Shown here one piece after another: positions 23,452 to 36,614 of a stretch of 64,000 bases of DNA; the stretch's first letter is position 1; each line of letters opens with the position of its first letter. The stretch comes from Pristionchus mayeri (lineage: Eukaryota > Nematoda > Chromadorea > Rhabditida > Neodiplogasteridae): contig BTRK01000005.1 of the NCBI GenBank assembly GCA_036245805.1, positions 35,011,469 to 35,075,468 of the forward strand, given 5' to 3'. A program made the translations under genes and the position numbers. The notes beneath the pieces were generated by a model. It saw nothing but the letters and a program-made list of their open reading frames with translations. It was not told the DNA's origin and did not search any database.

Positions 23452-24145
23452 CGTAATGGACCACTATTCCATTTCATGATAGTCGCAATTAAGAATTTCG
23501 CGTGATTAAATGTCAAAGCGGAGCCAGGCTGTCACAATTCGCAATTGCACCTGGAACGTGATAAAAATATACCTCTGACGCGTTTCTCTGTTTCCCCTAC
23601 CACGGCCTCTCCACATTCCCTATCTTTCACCTTCAAATGAACGAAACGAGCGCGAAAAACGACAGAAATAAATTCGAGAAGGATGCAATCAACTTATCAG
23701 CCAAATATTTCCCAAAAATGAGAGATATGTATGAGAGGCATGTCTGAATAGATTCTAAGATGAATATTCCCGTAATGATAGTTATCGATCGCATTTTTTC
23801 CTATATAACCTGATCGATTATCGGCAGTTTCGAAAATATGTAAATAGTGTCGTGAACAATTTTTGAGAATTATCCAACTAGTTTAATGTAGTCCAGTCGC
23901 ATCAGAATGGATGGGAGAAAAATATAAATAACAACATTAATTATTGATTAGTCTTAAAATAGTTTGTTCAAATAAATATTTGAATTCATCAGAAGGAAAA
24001 TCCAGGCAAAAAACTGCGAATAGATTTAATCTCTTGAGTTCTATGGCGTAATGCGCCCTTTTTCGCACAATTTGTATCCGGCCAACTTCCTCTGAAGCCT
24101 AAATAAAGCACGTGGGAATGTCATTTGTTCAGAACAGAGTCGACG
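23452..24145. other. Intergenic region
   Basis: AT-rich spacer with no recognised element. A gttcag acceptor-like site 15 bases upstream of the next ATG (24146) could receive a spliced leader. Confidence 0.45.
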
Positions 24146-26604
24146 ATGGAATGCCTTTCCCGTTTCACTCCTCTCGCTCCTTCATTATCCTCACGATTAA
24201 TTACTGGTATACCTCAATTACTCATCTCTGTTGCGTCACTGCTAGTTAATGTCCTTCTCCTCGTCATTCTTCTTCACTCTTCACCTCTCCATTTCGCATT
24301 TCAGGTAAGGGTTTCGAAACTAAAATTATTTAGTAATGATAGTCATATGGTGACGGATGATAATAGGGAAACATAGTATAGCTGAATTTACTATCCGGCA
24401 GCATTATAGAGATTATAGTAAAATACTGAGGAATACTGGGGAGAAATTGGGGAGGCAGTCTAGTGTCAGAAATTCTATCCGAATTATCTTTAGCTGCACG
24501 TGATCTCTCTCATCGTGGCTTCCCTTGGCTTTCTCGCAATCGCCCTTTTCGTATTCACTCCCATCGTTCTCTTCGGGGTCGAGATAGAGGACCCAGTACT
24601 CATCGTCATTTCTACGCCCGATTCTTTCTTTTATCAGGTAGATAGTAAGACACGATCTGAACTGTAATTTGAAATCGAACATTTGTTTGTGATCAATGTC
24701 CTCTAGGAATCCATGAGGGCAGAAGGTGAAATCATGGAAAAAAAGTGAGAAATAGGAGTGAAAACTCAATAAACATGATCAGGAGTACCATGACCATTGG
24801 CGTTGCTCATTCTCACGCTCATCTATGATAGCTATCGAAAATATTCTTAGAGTATTCCGGAAATAGTATCTATGTATGGCAAAATAATGAAATTCGCCCG
24901 TCGCTATTTCACGTTGTTTCGCTAGACCTGACGCATTCTCCGACGTATGATGGAATTTATTCGATCTTGAAAAGTATGAAATCGTTGATTTATTTCGCGG
25001 AATGAATGTGCCAAAAACGCGTGCGAATTGCAAAAAAAGAGTAATGTATCTTTCCCATAAAGTTCGTGGGAATGTCTAAGTAGAAACGAAGTTCAAATCT
25101 TACAAAATATCACGTTAGCCTAAGAATCAGGCGTAAGCAATTTGGTGCTGCTGCAAAAAGGCATCTGCGAAAGTTCTCATTGAGAATTGCTAAAACAAAT
25201 TATGAATACTGTAAATTCTAATGATGATGAGTGTTTTAGGCGATAATGTTTATCACAACTCTCATCGCAGTGGAGAGATGCTCGCTGTTCATGTTTCCCA
25301 ATGTGAGTTTAAAAATCTAGATGTGGCAAAACGGAATCTCTAGATGTCTTAAAGCCGATTTCTTCCCCATCAAATTCAACGCTGAAGTCCGTTTTGTCAT
25401 CACTAGTGAGAACTTTAAAATTGTATTGTTCCGTCAATATTTATGTTTAGCTCCACAAATTTCTCTCTGGACCATTCCGATTCGTTTTTGCTGCCTTGCC
25501 CTGGCTGGCGGCGACCTTTATCGTTTCTCATTCCACGTATTCAGGTAGAGTGTGTTGTGTATTTGCATGTATAGTGGAAAGAAATGCTAACTTTCAAATT
25601 CAAATTTCAAAATTATTCAATGAGCCATTCAGGCTGCTACAAACGAGTCGATCCTTTCGCGCTGCGTTTCACATATGCTTGCTCGTAAGTTTTTTTTCTC
25701 GAGTTGTAGCTTATCTCCGTATACATTATAACCGGTATTTTTATGTGTTTCGCTTTGTCTCGATATCAGTACCATCGAAGATATTTCCAAAAATATCAAT
25801 AGCCAATCCAAAAAAAAGTGTTCAGAACCTGCGGAGTGTACTCCGATCTGCTCTTCTATTCATCTTTCGCATTCCCTGCAATTATCGCAACTTCTTATGC
25901 AATAGTATTAGTCTTTCTCTATATACACAATAAGAAGTGAGTCGATTATGCAAGTACGGAACCCGTATCTTTATCTCGAGAGCCTTTTTTTATGTTTTTA
26001 TTTTTTTAAATAAGAAATTTGTATTTGTATCTATTTTTAGATATATTTTGAGATTAATCGTGTAGTTCAGATCTCAAGAAGTTCGCATCACTGCCATCTC
26101 CAACAGACAACAAGTGTTATTCGTGAGATTACATTAATTATGGTAGTCGCCCGATTGAAGTATTCGCAGACCCTTCAATTCCTAACTATTGCTGTCGTGC
26201 AACTGTTTGGATCCAGCTTCTTCTACATACTACCGTGGTTAAATTTCCTATTTCCACCATATCAGTAATATGAAAGATAATTTTCGAAAAATAATACATC
26301 CACGGATTTTGTTTGGGGAAATAACATTTTGTGCATTCAGGTTCTTCGGCGATTCCGACATAGTGAATTCTCTGCTAACCTCAGTATCCACACTCAACAG
26401 CATGGCCAATCCTTTGTGCATGTTCATTTTTCAGGTCCGTTTCTCCTTTCTTATCATCAATCCACAGCAAAACTATTTCAGCAATCTATTCGTGAGGCCT
26501 TGTTTGACCTACCGCTAATTAATCGCTTATCTATCAATAGAAATCGTCGATTCGCTACAGTCCAAGCAACATTTACTCCTTCGCATGTGTCAACTATGCA
26601 TTAG
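24146..26604 (+). CDS. 7TM chemoreceptor GPCR, ten exons (gene C)
   Basis: Exons 24146-24304, 24494-24637, 25240-25302, 25451-25544, 25633-25684, 25826-25936, 26071-26122, 26170-26264, 26341-26434 and 26482-26604 join with consistent phases and no internal stop; intron 7 is only 47 nt. TM1 is LLISVASLLVNVLLLVILL, TM2 HVISLIVASLGFLAIALFVF, TM3 ends TTLIAVERCSLFMFPN (ER in place of DRY), TM4 VFAALPWLAATFIV, TM5 FAFPAIIATSYAIVLVFLY, TM6 FLTIAVVQLFGSSFFYILPW, and TM7 STLNSMANPLCMFIFQ has an NP motif. The C-tail ends FTPSHVSTMH. Length about 325 residues, normal for nematode chemoreceptors. The class is not certain and differs clearly from the 0-6 kb pair. The model looks intact. Confidence 0.85.
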
Positions 26605-27322
26605 CTTTTTAGTTATTTAATTTCATCCTTCACTGTACACCATGGGCTCTAACCTAACGTGATATCAATTGCAATATGCGTTTTTTCTTAATGGTAACTT
26701 GTTGAAAATCATCGACATTTGAGTTCCGCTTATGTTCCTTTGTCCCTTCCCAGTCCACGTTGCCACGGTGGCGGGCAGCCCAATGATGTTTTAGTGCCCA
26801 TAAATTTCAATGGGATGTCTGCGTGCTTGTCGACCGTCTGGATGCGCCCTCAATGGCGTTCGCGAAATGATACCGCGCTCTCTTCATTCAATGCACTCTC
26901 TCGCCACTCGACCGGTCGAGAGAGTGTTTCAAATGAAGAGAGCGTGGTGTCATTTCTCGAACTCTAATCCTCAATACCGTCGATCCCATAAATTGATAAA
27001 AAATGACTCATACAAACACTCAAGTGATTGTTGATGTTCAAGGTGCACCTCGTATTTCTGACATTCCGTGACATCTACTGGTCACTTCTCATTTATAGTG
27101 TTTGGTATAGAGTAAGACACATGAACTGAGCCAACGAATGTATTTGCTCATACTGAACTATCAACTCTTGGCCTTATCTCCAACTGTACTATCACGACGT
27201 CTTTAATTTATAATTGTTTATCTACAACAGATTTTCGACGAGATTATCAGAAACACAAGCAAAGACGATAACAGGCTACATATGACTACTGATACCTTTT
27301 GGGATCACTTCCCGTTGGACTA
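26605..27322. other. Intergenic region with one hairpin
   Basis: Between two convergent genes. Apart from the hairpin at 26858-26962 no element was recognised. Confidence 0.45.
26858..26962. repeat. Palindromic hairpin element
   Basis: Ends gttcgcgaaatgata / catttctcgaac; arms cgctctcttcattcaatgcac / gtttcaaatgaagagagcg; centre ctcgaccggtcgag is a perfect palindrome. Same family as 21495-21611 and 41560-41668. Confidence 0.7.
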
Positions 27323-27800
27323 CTACTTGCACTTTCTCTCGAAGATTGCGATTTCACAGCCATTGCTGCAGAAGTTCGAACCCGTCTCCTCCCCCAGAAG
27401 GGCGCACAGCTTTCCCTTTGAGTAGACTGCGGTGCACGAGGACTGAAATTACACATAATTATTGTGAAAATGAAAGACATTATAAGCAGGCATTGGCGTG
27501 GTGGACACATTACAATTGTTAGATTTAGTTATCTTTGTCCCGTTCTCTATTTTGATGAACGAAAGAAGGAAGAAGGTGGGATTTCGGGAAAAAGGTGAAT
27601 CGTCGAAATTCCAAACCCACCAATTTGCCGCACTCGCGCTGACACTCCTGTAGGGGCTTCTCACACTGCGGGCTCAGAATCTCTCTGGCAACCTTGACAG
27701 AAGTCGAAACGTAGCACGTACTGGGTAGAACAGGTTTCGGCCCTGGATCAGTGTGAACATGAGGAAGGACGAAAAGAAGGAAGAGAAGGCCCCTCCTCAT
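27323..27800 (-). CDS. Secreted Cys-rich peptide, intact family member
   Basis: Exon 1 (27621-27800) begins MRRGLLFLLFVLPHVHTDPG, a signal peptide, then STCYVSTSVKVAREILSPQC and LQECQRECGKL. Exon 2 (27323-27442) reads SSCTAVYSKGKLCALLGEE, NFCSNGCEIAIFERKCK, stop. The junction is phase 0 (donor GTGGGT). 99 residues, with nine Cys in the mature part. The fold is unknown to me. Three broken relatives lie 12-17 kb away at 39946-40176, 40470-40965 and 43790-43925, between coiled-coil genes, so this is the only complete copy in view. Confidence 0.72.
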
Positions 27801-30345
27801 GACTGACAGAGGGATGACTGAGAAACAGAGAGAAGAAGACTTCCTCCCCAAGCACCGCCCCTGTCCCTTCTCCTTATTCCCTTCATTCACCTGTTATTAG
27901 ATCAGAAAGGGAAAACGGCGGAGAACACGTTGGTACAGGTGTAGCAGAGAGCGATCCGAAAAATCGAGGATACAGTAGTGGTGCAATCATTATCGACTCA
28001 TCTGGATACGTTGGAAGCTTGGGATGCGCCTGAAAGAATATGTGCTACAAGGACAAGCTATTAGGCTGGTGCAAAAGTTTCTTTCTTTTTTCATGCAGCT
28101 ACATTCTTACCTCCCCAGGTAGTCGTAATGAGCCAATCAAATAATTGTTTTTGCTGTTGATACGGACATGTGTACACACTTTAGCGAATACTATAATGTG
28201 TTGATTCGATCAATTAGAATAGAGTAATTTAGTTCGGAAGTAATCGGGCCAGGTCGAGCAATCCGACTTTTAAATTGCTCTAGGCTCCGAGGGGAATAGC
28301 GGAAAGTCTCCATTTAGCACATTATTACAAAGTACTTTGACTGGGTATGTAATACGACATAGCCCACCAAACCTGCCATGAAAAACCTACTAGAAATGTT
28401 GGCCCAATTGCAAAACTAATGTCTTTGAAAATCATAGATCATTAATTGCTGAGCGCAACTTCCTTGCACAGCATTGATGAATGCACAATTTCGATGTTTC
28501 CCCTATAAGTACTTTCCCCTATAAGTATGCTAACAAATTTAGGAAAGGATGGGACTGCCCGTTGAAGAACTGCAGATTTCGAAATAATCGTGTTCTGATT
28601 CATCCGCTGAAATCAACGCTTTTTAAATTCCCCTTTCTCCCACACACGTTCGAATCCGGATTTTTTGTGCTTATTAGAACAAAGAACTCCTGCCCAACTG
28701 TTACTCAATTGGGTAGAATCAGAATCCCACAAGTATTCGATAACCTGAATTTATCACAAGATGCTCAAAATAGCCGTTTTACGATGTTAATTTTCTGAGA
28801 CTTATCAACTTCTCACGATGATGCGTAGATCCAAATCAAATGTATGGTAGTAATCTACCGCCATGGCCATAACACATGGTATTCAGAAAATCATGAGAGT
28901 CTATGCACGCCAACAGAAATATGAAAAATAAACAAGAAAGAAACTTATGCACCAACCTAATACAAGGGCACGACAATCATGGATTTCGTAACAGACATGC
29001 ACATGAGGGACGTGAGATGGATGATATACAGGGTGAACCATAATTACCCGTACAACGTTTTCGTATGAATCCCAGCTTTAGAAAGGGACTTGAAGTTTGT
29101 CGGCAATATAGGCAATATAACTTACTACCTAATTTTGAAGTGACCTCATTTCGCTTCTACACAGGCATTGAGTCCCTTTTCAAATTCATCTGTCAATTCC
29201 CACAAGAAATTGTCTTACATTTCGTATCATGCTATGAGATGGGTGGCCGGAGATGTCAAGAGATTTGTAGAGGACATCTTGGCCTACAACACCCCCAAAA
29301 ATTGAGGTCGAGAAATTGGGATCGGGCTAGTTTGGGACCAAGACATAGTGGGTAATCGGGTGCATGGGTCACTAATTATATTGTGAATGGTAGCAACATC
29401 TTGCTGAAAGGTCCAGTGGTCCTGGAGTGGGAGCTCAGGGTAAAAGCGCGTCTTCGAGGATGTTCTTCATCTAATAATTGATATTTACACCCGGACTGAG
29501 AAAAACGAGAGGAAACTTGCTAGTTTATCACATATCGTCCCAAACCATGATTATATGAGATTTATAGTGAAACCAGTGACTTTGGATATTCAACTTGTCT
29601 TTGACGGCAAATATATTTGCATTACTGGATAGCGTCCAAAATTGTGCGGACCTACCACAATGCAATACCAGTTTATTGTATCGTTCTCAGCAGATTTTGG
29701 ACTAACGCTCCTCTAGTCCGTGTAACTTAATGTGCGTGTAAATGCGAAGAGTCAGCAGGGAAATGAGAAGACCATAAGCGGAAGCCTTCGAGTTATCGAG
29801 ATTCTTATCCATCTGAATGTGGTTTCGAAGCTCCCTCTTTCGGATGCACTCTTTGTTCCTGGTGGTGGAAACATACCGATTTCCCTCGGCACGGACGACC
29901 CTGCCATTGATACAGAATAACGTTATCGGAAGCAGCAGACTTGTGAAAGCCGAGTCGATGAGCGAACTTACACGTTCCTTGTACAGGTAGGGAAAGCGGG
30001 TTTGAAGAGACTAGATATCTCCGTTACTATAATACTTGACTAGCTCACATGAAAATTATTCACATTTCGAAATAACGAGAGACATCAATACGCGAATGCA
30101 TTGTGAGAGGAGCAGACAATCGAGCATTTTAGTGCACTTCTGCAAAGAGATTCGGGATGGGCGACGTGTCATTCTGGATACCGGAAAAGAAGGGAATCTC
30201 TCCATAGTGCTTGCACTTTCGTCGGCATAACCATCGAGAGAGTGTGCGCGATCGGAGCGCGATCTTCAGCAGCTCGCAAAGACCATCCCTTCCGAAATTT
30301 GGCTATAAATGTAGCTAAGTCCCTTCAAGAAAATCGCAAGCAAAC
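27801..30345. other. Intergenic region with mariner relic
   Basis: It contains the 900-bp element at 28061-28960. The stretch 29030-30230 is open in patches, but I found no splice-consistent model or motif. A DNA-transposon-like end (cagggtgaaccataattaccc, about 29030) was seen once without a partner. Confidence 0.4.
28061..28960. mobile_element. Deleted mariner element, 900 bp
   Basis: Terminal inverted repeats TTAGGCTGGTGCAAAAGTTT (left) and TTAGGTTGGTGCATAAGTTT (right, complement) end in the mariner signature GGTTGGTGCA. TA target duplications are at 28059-28060 and 28961-28962. At 900 bp it is shorter than a full mariner, and no transposase frame was recognised inside. Confidence 0.75.
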
Positions 30346-33300
30346 ATGTTGCTCCTTGTCTTCTTTCTTCCTCTACTTTCTGGTGGTTAGTTTTTTTAAA
30401 CTCATCGGCTTCAGCTCTAGCAAGCGGGCTTCGTTTGGACGATCGTTTAGAAATATGATCTCTTGGCTTGTTATTTGACACTTCGTCAAATTCAGAAAGT
30501 GTATTAGTTGACTTATTCGGCTGTTACATGAGGTGCATTATTGCAGCGTTAGCTATCGGATCTCACTGCGGAGGGCCGCCTCAGTCATCTCAAGCAGACA
30601 TTGAGATATACAACACGACCATTCTCCGTGTCGAATCACACAGTTTCACTGGATACACCATAAATCTCGACGATGGAATAAGCGTGGACGTCCTGAATTG
30701 CGGGCCTGAGGATTCGTCGTCATCTCAATATGCTTGGCTGTTTGTAAGTGATTGTATTGATCAAAGATTTATCCGAAAAATGTGAACCTAATTATGCGTA
30801 ATCATTTGGACAACTCATTTAGAAATACAAATTATCTTAGTGATTAGCTCAGATCAGAAAGGGAACATGATGAACAAATGTTATTATAGAATTCCGCTTA
30901 CGGTCTCATAGAACAATAGTTTACTGATATTGGAATATGCGTATGCTTACTGATATTGGAATAAGAAGAATAATGTATTTTCGTGTGCATTTCAGAGTGC
31001 TCCCGACATTTCTCTGGTCATGTATTCCTACGGAAACATGCTTCAATGCATTTCGAATTTTGAGCCACGGTAAACATGCCATAGTTGTGCTTAATTTATA
31101 TTGGTTGATCATAGGTGGCAGGGCAACAGTCCAGTTGGCTCAAATGTTTGGCCTTTCCCAGAGGATCTCAAAATTTACAAGGTGATTGCTAATAACACCT
31201 ATGAGGCGCTTAAGAAACTTATTTAAGCTTTCATGCGTGCATTTCCTTGAAAATAAGAGTAAAGAAGACCTAATTCCTCTGGGTAAGCATATAATCGGTT
31301 CGGAATCAATTTTATTTATTTATGTATTCAGGGTGGTGCCCTCCAGCCTTTGTATCCTTCGACGAAAAAAAATATGAAGAGCAACAGCTTCAATTTTCCC
31401 CAGGAGCTCACTTTACTTGTCCAGACAATCGCGAACTGTGGGTAGCGTATGAATATGAGGAATTCAAGTGGACTCCGACCACAGGGCTATTACGATTCCT
31501 TGGATTGTGTTGACGGTGAGATATGTAAATTATTTTGTATTATATTACAAATGTTTAAAAAAATTTAAACAATAACACATTAAATAATTTGCGAAAAACG
31601 TTAATATCAACATTAATTTAGATATCAGTGATAACTACAATAGTAGAGAACTATTCCAAACTTATTCTTTGAAGGTTCCTTCAACCTCAAATCCGCCAGC
31701 GGAGATGTCAAATTGAACCTGAAGGAGAAGGAAATATGTTCTTGCCAACCTCGGCCTACGACCACTTCCACAACGACAACTACACCAGGTATTCATCAAT
31801 TATCATTCTCCTCTGAGCGCAGCGAGAAATTAGCTTGTTTCATTTCACACACCCCAATCTCACACCCTCACACCCTTAAAAGTTGTATGCGCGATAAGCC
31901 AATGAATTTCGAAAATATAAAATTTGAGATATGCATGTTTATCCAATTTATAATTGTCTGGTATAAAGCGCAAAACATGGTCCTACATTGTCGACAATAC
32001 GTTTCGTTAACAAAAGCAATCTGGAAGTGCCCTTAGACGACTAGGAATCTTCCATTTTTCAGCTCGACCAAAGTGCCCTTTGCCTTTGGATGTGCCTTCT
32101 CCCGAGTACCCCGCACCATGGGTCAAAGGGGGTTCGATGGCCCAATGGAACGACGGTGGTAAGCATTCAACAATCGAACGATTTTGAAAGTGAATTAATC
32201 TCAGCCAACGACTGGATCAACTGTCCAGGAGGATACATCGCGGTTAGCTTGCCATATTGACAGTTATATTTTAGTTAATTTGTTATTCGCAACTTTTGAA
32301 AACTATGTTTTTTTCAATTGTTCAGAAATTGAGCGCTGCTTCTAAGACCTTTTCCTTCGGGTCGGCCTATATGTGCGATTCCGCCACTGGAAAGTGAGCA
32401 TGATTTTTTTTCTTCGAATTACGCAACGATACAAATTGCAGATGGATTGAACCAGGAAGTAAATATGCGGCGCCCGATTTTGTAAGCATGCATTTTCAAA
32501 CCATTTTACTTTAGTTAAATACACATTTCGTTTAGATGAGCTGCGGAACTGTTCCAACCGGGACGACTATTAGTGAGTTGCATGCACTTTATGTCGGTCA
32601 TTGAATAATTATAATTGCAGCATATTGTCCAATTACGCACAAGCCTAGCTCTGGAGCATCCGGATCGATCGCTCTCTATCCCGGTCACGAGAAATATTGC
32701 CCAACCGGAGAAATTCCTGCTTTTGCCGCAGATGGAAAAGTAATCAAAAGCATCACGTGCTCAGGTGAGAGTGGAACTGAAATGCATGTAATATTCATAC
32801 CAAGTTCCACGGAATCTGTGAAATAACCAGTTGTGATCAAATTCGAAAGAATAAGGGCAAAATCAAGTTCAAATGTCAGTTTATGGGCTCTCGATCGTTG
32901 CCGAGGACGGTACCGTATCGAATCCTTGGCATCCTACACTTCAGTGTGTGCGAGGTAGTCAATACACATTTCATATGATACTCTCCTTATTTCCGCACTT
33001 TATCTCGTCTTTCTAATCAATGTGAAAAAATACAACCATTTTGTTTCAAGATGTAAATAATAGTGAAATTAAGGTCATTCGTTCACAACCACTGTCGCTA
33101 CTACTACTACTACCCCCAAGCCCATGACAACAATTTGTGCTGGTCGATGTATAACTGAACCCACTGACACAAATCCACATCTATTGCAATAACTCTCGTT
33201 GCATGCCAAATAATTCCTTTCAGAACAACCCTCCCTCGAATCCCGAATGTTTCTGGTCACTCAAGTTCGTTTCGACGCCTCGAATATTTGCATTAATTTA

Positions 33301-34767
33301 GGGATAAATTAAGCATGCGTTCATACTTAAATATGGAAGATAATACGAAACATTATTAAACAAAAAAACATACATTTACTGTGATATTTGTTGTATTTTG
33401 CAGCTACTACTACAACTCAGTGCGAGTTCTGCATGGATTCTGTGCTCCGACAGAAAATCAGGGCTGCACCCAGCTGTTCAACAACGGGCTAGGATACGAC
33501 CGAAACACAGGCAGTGGTAACGAGTAATAATTAATTATCAACCCTAGATATTAACTTTCCACTGATAACAATTTCAATTGTTTTGAACAATTGATAGAAA
33601 ACAACAGGAAAACAATACAACAAGAAAAACACATATTCACCAACAGTATGTAGTATCAATACTATACAGTTGCACTAATCGAGCATTTTATTTGCAGGAA
33701 GCTTGGGAAGGACCATTACGGAAACATGTTTCTACCAAATGAAAACGGTAATATTAGACAAAATGTCATATTCGGTCTTACTTGAGCACTAGCTCGTATT
33801 CGTAATTATCCACCGAGCATTTGTCGTTCTGCGTTGGGGACTCAAGAGACTCATAATAATCCATTTAGACCTGCTCAGAGAACCAGAAGAATCTGAGACG
33901 ACTTCACTTCCACCGCGTGGGAAATCACTACGAGCATCATTTGCCCGTAACTGCTGTGAGTGCACTTTTGTTCAAATATTATTCTTCCCCTTGGCTTTTA
34001 GAAAGCCATACATTTGGAAACATGTAAAATTGTATTTTGATTTTTTTTGGATACCTCCTGAAATGGACCAGCGACGCGAAATGATTTTAACAAATCAACA
34101 TGATTGCAGGATGGTGGTATCTTCGTGGGCTATGTTGCGCTTCAGCAAGGTAACCATTTCTAGTGAAAAAAAAATACAAATCTATTTTTTTATAATTAAC
34201 AATTATGTTTAGGGCATTGTGGTGCTCGCTGGCCGGTCAAGGCATGGGGCTGTGCCATGAGTGAAGGTGAGTGTTAAGGATGACGCAGAGCAAACACAAT
34301 GGCAAGTTTCGAATCGAGAATCTCAATTTGCATACGATTTCGCGAGCAGAGTGGTCGAAGTGAGTCTCGTTGTGCTATGCGACTCGACACTTCTCTCTTT
34401 CTCTCTCAAACCTAGTGAGTATATTTGAGCGAATCTTGGGGATCGAAAATACATGTCGAATGAGTAGACCAGAGTGGTAAAACTGTGTCAAGCGAGAACG
34501 AACGAAACCAGTGAACAAAGAAAAGCCCCAAAAAGCCCGACTGACCCAATCATTCTACTTCGGCAAAAGGCGCCATAGCCCTTTCAACTCCCAAAGGGAA
34601 CTTCAACACCTCCCCACCTCACAAATGTGCTACCTGTGTGGATAAATCTATCCTATTCTAAACGTTGAGTACTTTCAGATGTGATGTACGCGGGTGATTT
34701 ATCGAGCAACGAATGGTACAAAGGACGTGCGAAGTACGGAGGAGTGCCGGTATTCTGGCTGTGGTGA
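30346..34767 (+). CDS. Large modular secreted protein (reading frame broken once)
   Basis: The ATG at 30346 gives MLLLVFFLPLLSG, a signal peptide. About 17 exons follow: AIGSHCGGPPQSSQADIEIY, DVLNCGPEDSSSS, SAPDISLVMYSYGNMLQC, WQGNSPVGSNVWPF, GWCPPAFVSFDEKKYEEQ, then FNLKSASGDVKLNLK with a Thr-rich linker, CPLPLDVPSPEYPAPWVKGG, NDWINCPGGYIA, SAYMCDSATGKWIEPGSKY, SCGTVPTGTT, GHEKYCPTGEIPAF, a second Thr-rich linker near 33090, VRVLHGFCAPTENQGC, FVGYVALQQGHCGARW and the end GGVPVFWLW. An AATAAA lies near 34800. The pattern of Cys-bearing blocks split by Thr linkers suggests an extracellular matrix, cuticle or gut-lumen protein. Family unrecognised. In the exon at about 31335-31520 the frame that matches the next exon (GYYDSLDCVD then donor) is shifted one base from the incoming frame: an indel, real or from assembly. 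Confidence 0.6.
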
Positions 34768-35053
34768 AGGGATCGAGAGATGGTTCATTCCTTCTGGATT
34801 GAATAAATTAATAGGAAATTAGATTGTACAATTAGATTACTTCCAACGCTTTACTTTGTTATAACGTATTTGTCGAACGATTTGGATGATCCATCAATTG
34901 AGAGTACGTTTCAACACAAATTTATAACGAACGTTTTTGCAAATGTGAACATTGTAAAATGATATATCATATATGTAGAATAATGAATAAAGATGTTCGC
35001 AAATATTTGTTTCATTATGAATTTGACTACTTGAAAATTATCGATGCCTACTA

Positions 35054-36614
35054 TTAAATCGTGTACATGCATACTTTGGCCCAGTATAGGCAGTTACCAT
35101 TACAACGGTAAGTTTGCATGCAGCCAGACTTGATGTGCTTCACCTCCTTGTCTTCACGGTTCGCCTTGAAAATTGTCGAGTCAAGATGACCCAGAAATTG
35201 GTCGAACGACGCGGGATCAACACCGGTTAATGTGGCTTTCTTCTTGTCCTTTGATGCGCATATGTTCTTCAAATGGCATTATTTGAGTTGAATATTGAAG
35301 ATTGAATCTACGTGCATTGCAAAGGATTCAAACCTCAAACACTTTAGCAAGTTCGGTTGCGGTGATTTGATATCCGTCAATACCAATTTCATTGCAATTG
35401 TCGACTAAGTGAATAAGAACTTCTGCGTCTATCTTCGCTCGACTCTGAAAAAAAATTATCGATAACGTATTCACATTTCTCTCAACTACATTTTCACAAT
35501 AAGCAAATATGTGACTTACGCCAAAGGAAACCTCGTATTTTTCGATTCGCGGAAGGTTCATGAGCATTTCCTTTACTTTCGAATTCAGGGATTTAATATC
35601 GGACCACTCAATTAAAACCGCTTTGAGCCTTTTTTTGAGCCCGGATGAGTTGACTGAATAAGCTGAAATGTATTATATAATTAATATATTTCCATTTATT
35701 TAATATATCTGACCTTCCGACATAATCACCTCCCATGTACAGTTCGAGGCAATCGAATCGAAGCGTCTTGAACATGGCTTGAAGTTTGACTTCTACGTGC
35801 TCAGTTAGCTCACCCTGGAAGAAAATGAATTTCAAAATTGGATGGCGGAAGATATATCTAGTTAAGGAGAGGTAGAGATATGAACGCTCACAAACGTCCC
35901 GCTTTGAATATTTTGTTTAGTTATTGGTTTATTTACTGTCATCAAGGTTCGTTATGGTTCGTTATGGTTCGTTATACAGGCTTATTCTCTATGGGTAATA
36001 AAAAATACCACTTGAATATGAAGTATTACCTTAAACTGCAAATACTGTGTGTGCGCATCCTTGAAAGTTTTGCTATCGCATGGACAGTATTGAGAGATCG
36101 AAATTTAATGCGATGAAATCCGTCGTCATTAATGATGACAGTGATTACAAAGTTCTTCTGAATCAATTAAATTAATGTCAGCGAATGCGATCATATCTAA
36201 AGTTTTTTAGACGAATATGAAAATTGATATGTCTAATTCTGGAATTTCTATTTAACGATTATCTGACTTAGATCGCAAAATGTGAATTTACATACCACAT
36301 CGACCGATATCCTACCAAAACGACGACATCCAGTGCTCTTCTCAAGTCCAGCACATCGATCATTGATAGTTGCGAAATTGTTGCGATCATCCAAATCCAT
36401 GTTTTCGATGACTTTGCACACAATCTCATTAGGAAGCGTGCGGAATGGAATCTGCAAATAATATCTGCTATATTTCGCAAGAAAACAATTAAAAATAAAT
36501 AAATAACAATAACAATAACAATAACAATAATAGCAGCACTATTCGTACAGGTGAAGTGATCCTGTTGACGGTGGTGAGCTTGGAATCATTGCGGTGGTCT
36601 CTGCTCGGCGACAT
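35054..36614 (-). CDS. Nematode F-box protein
   Basis: Exon 1 starts at 36614 (MSPSRDHRNDSKLTTVNR). A TTTCAG acceptor 14 nt upstream may be a spliced-leader site. Exon 2 carries the F-box core IPFRTLPNEIVCKVIENMDL then DRNNFATINDRCAGLE, close to the LPxEIxxKIxxxLxxxDR pattern that binds Skp1. Later exons: HVEVKLQAMFKTLRFDCLEL, LKKRLKAVLIEWSDIKSL, AKIDAEVLIHLVDNCNEIG and a last exon ending LYWAKVCMYTI. About 310 residues. The role would be as substrate receptor of an SCF ubiquitin ligase; the C-terminal part resembles the variable substrate-binding regions of expanded nematode F-box families, and its substrate cannot be read from sequence. Confidence 0.75.
36493..36530. repeat. AACAAT-type microsatellite
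   Basis: A short run of aataac units, in the intron between F-box exons 1 and 2. Confidence 0.8.

Noticed and set aside
29030..29060. Solitary transposon-like end (cagggtgaaccataattacccg)
   Set aside because: No matching inverted end or transposase was found within several kb.
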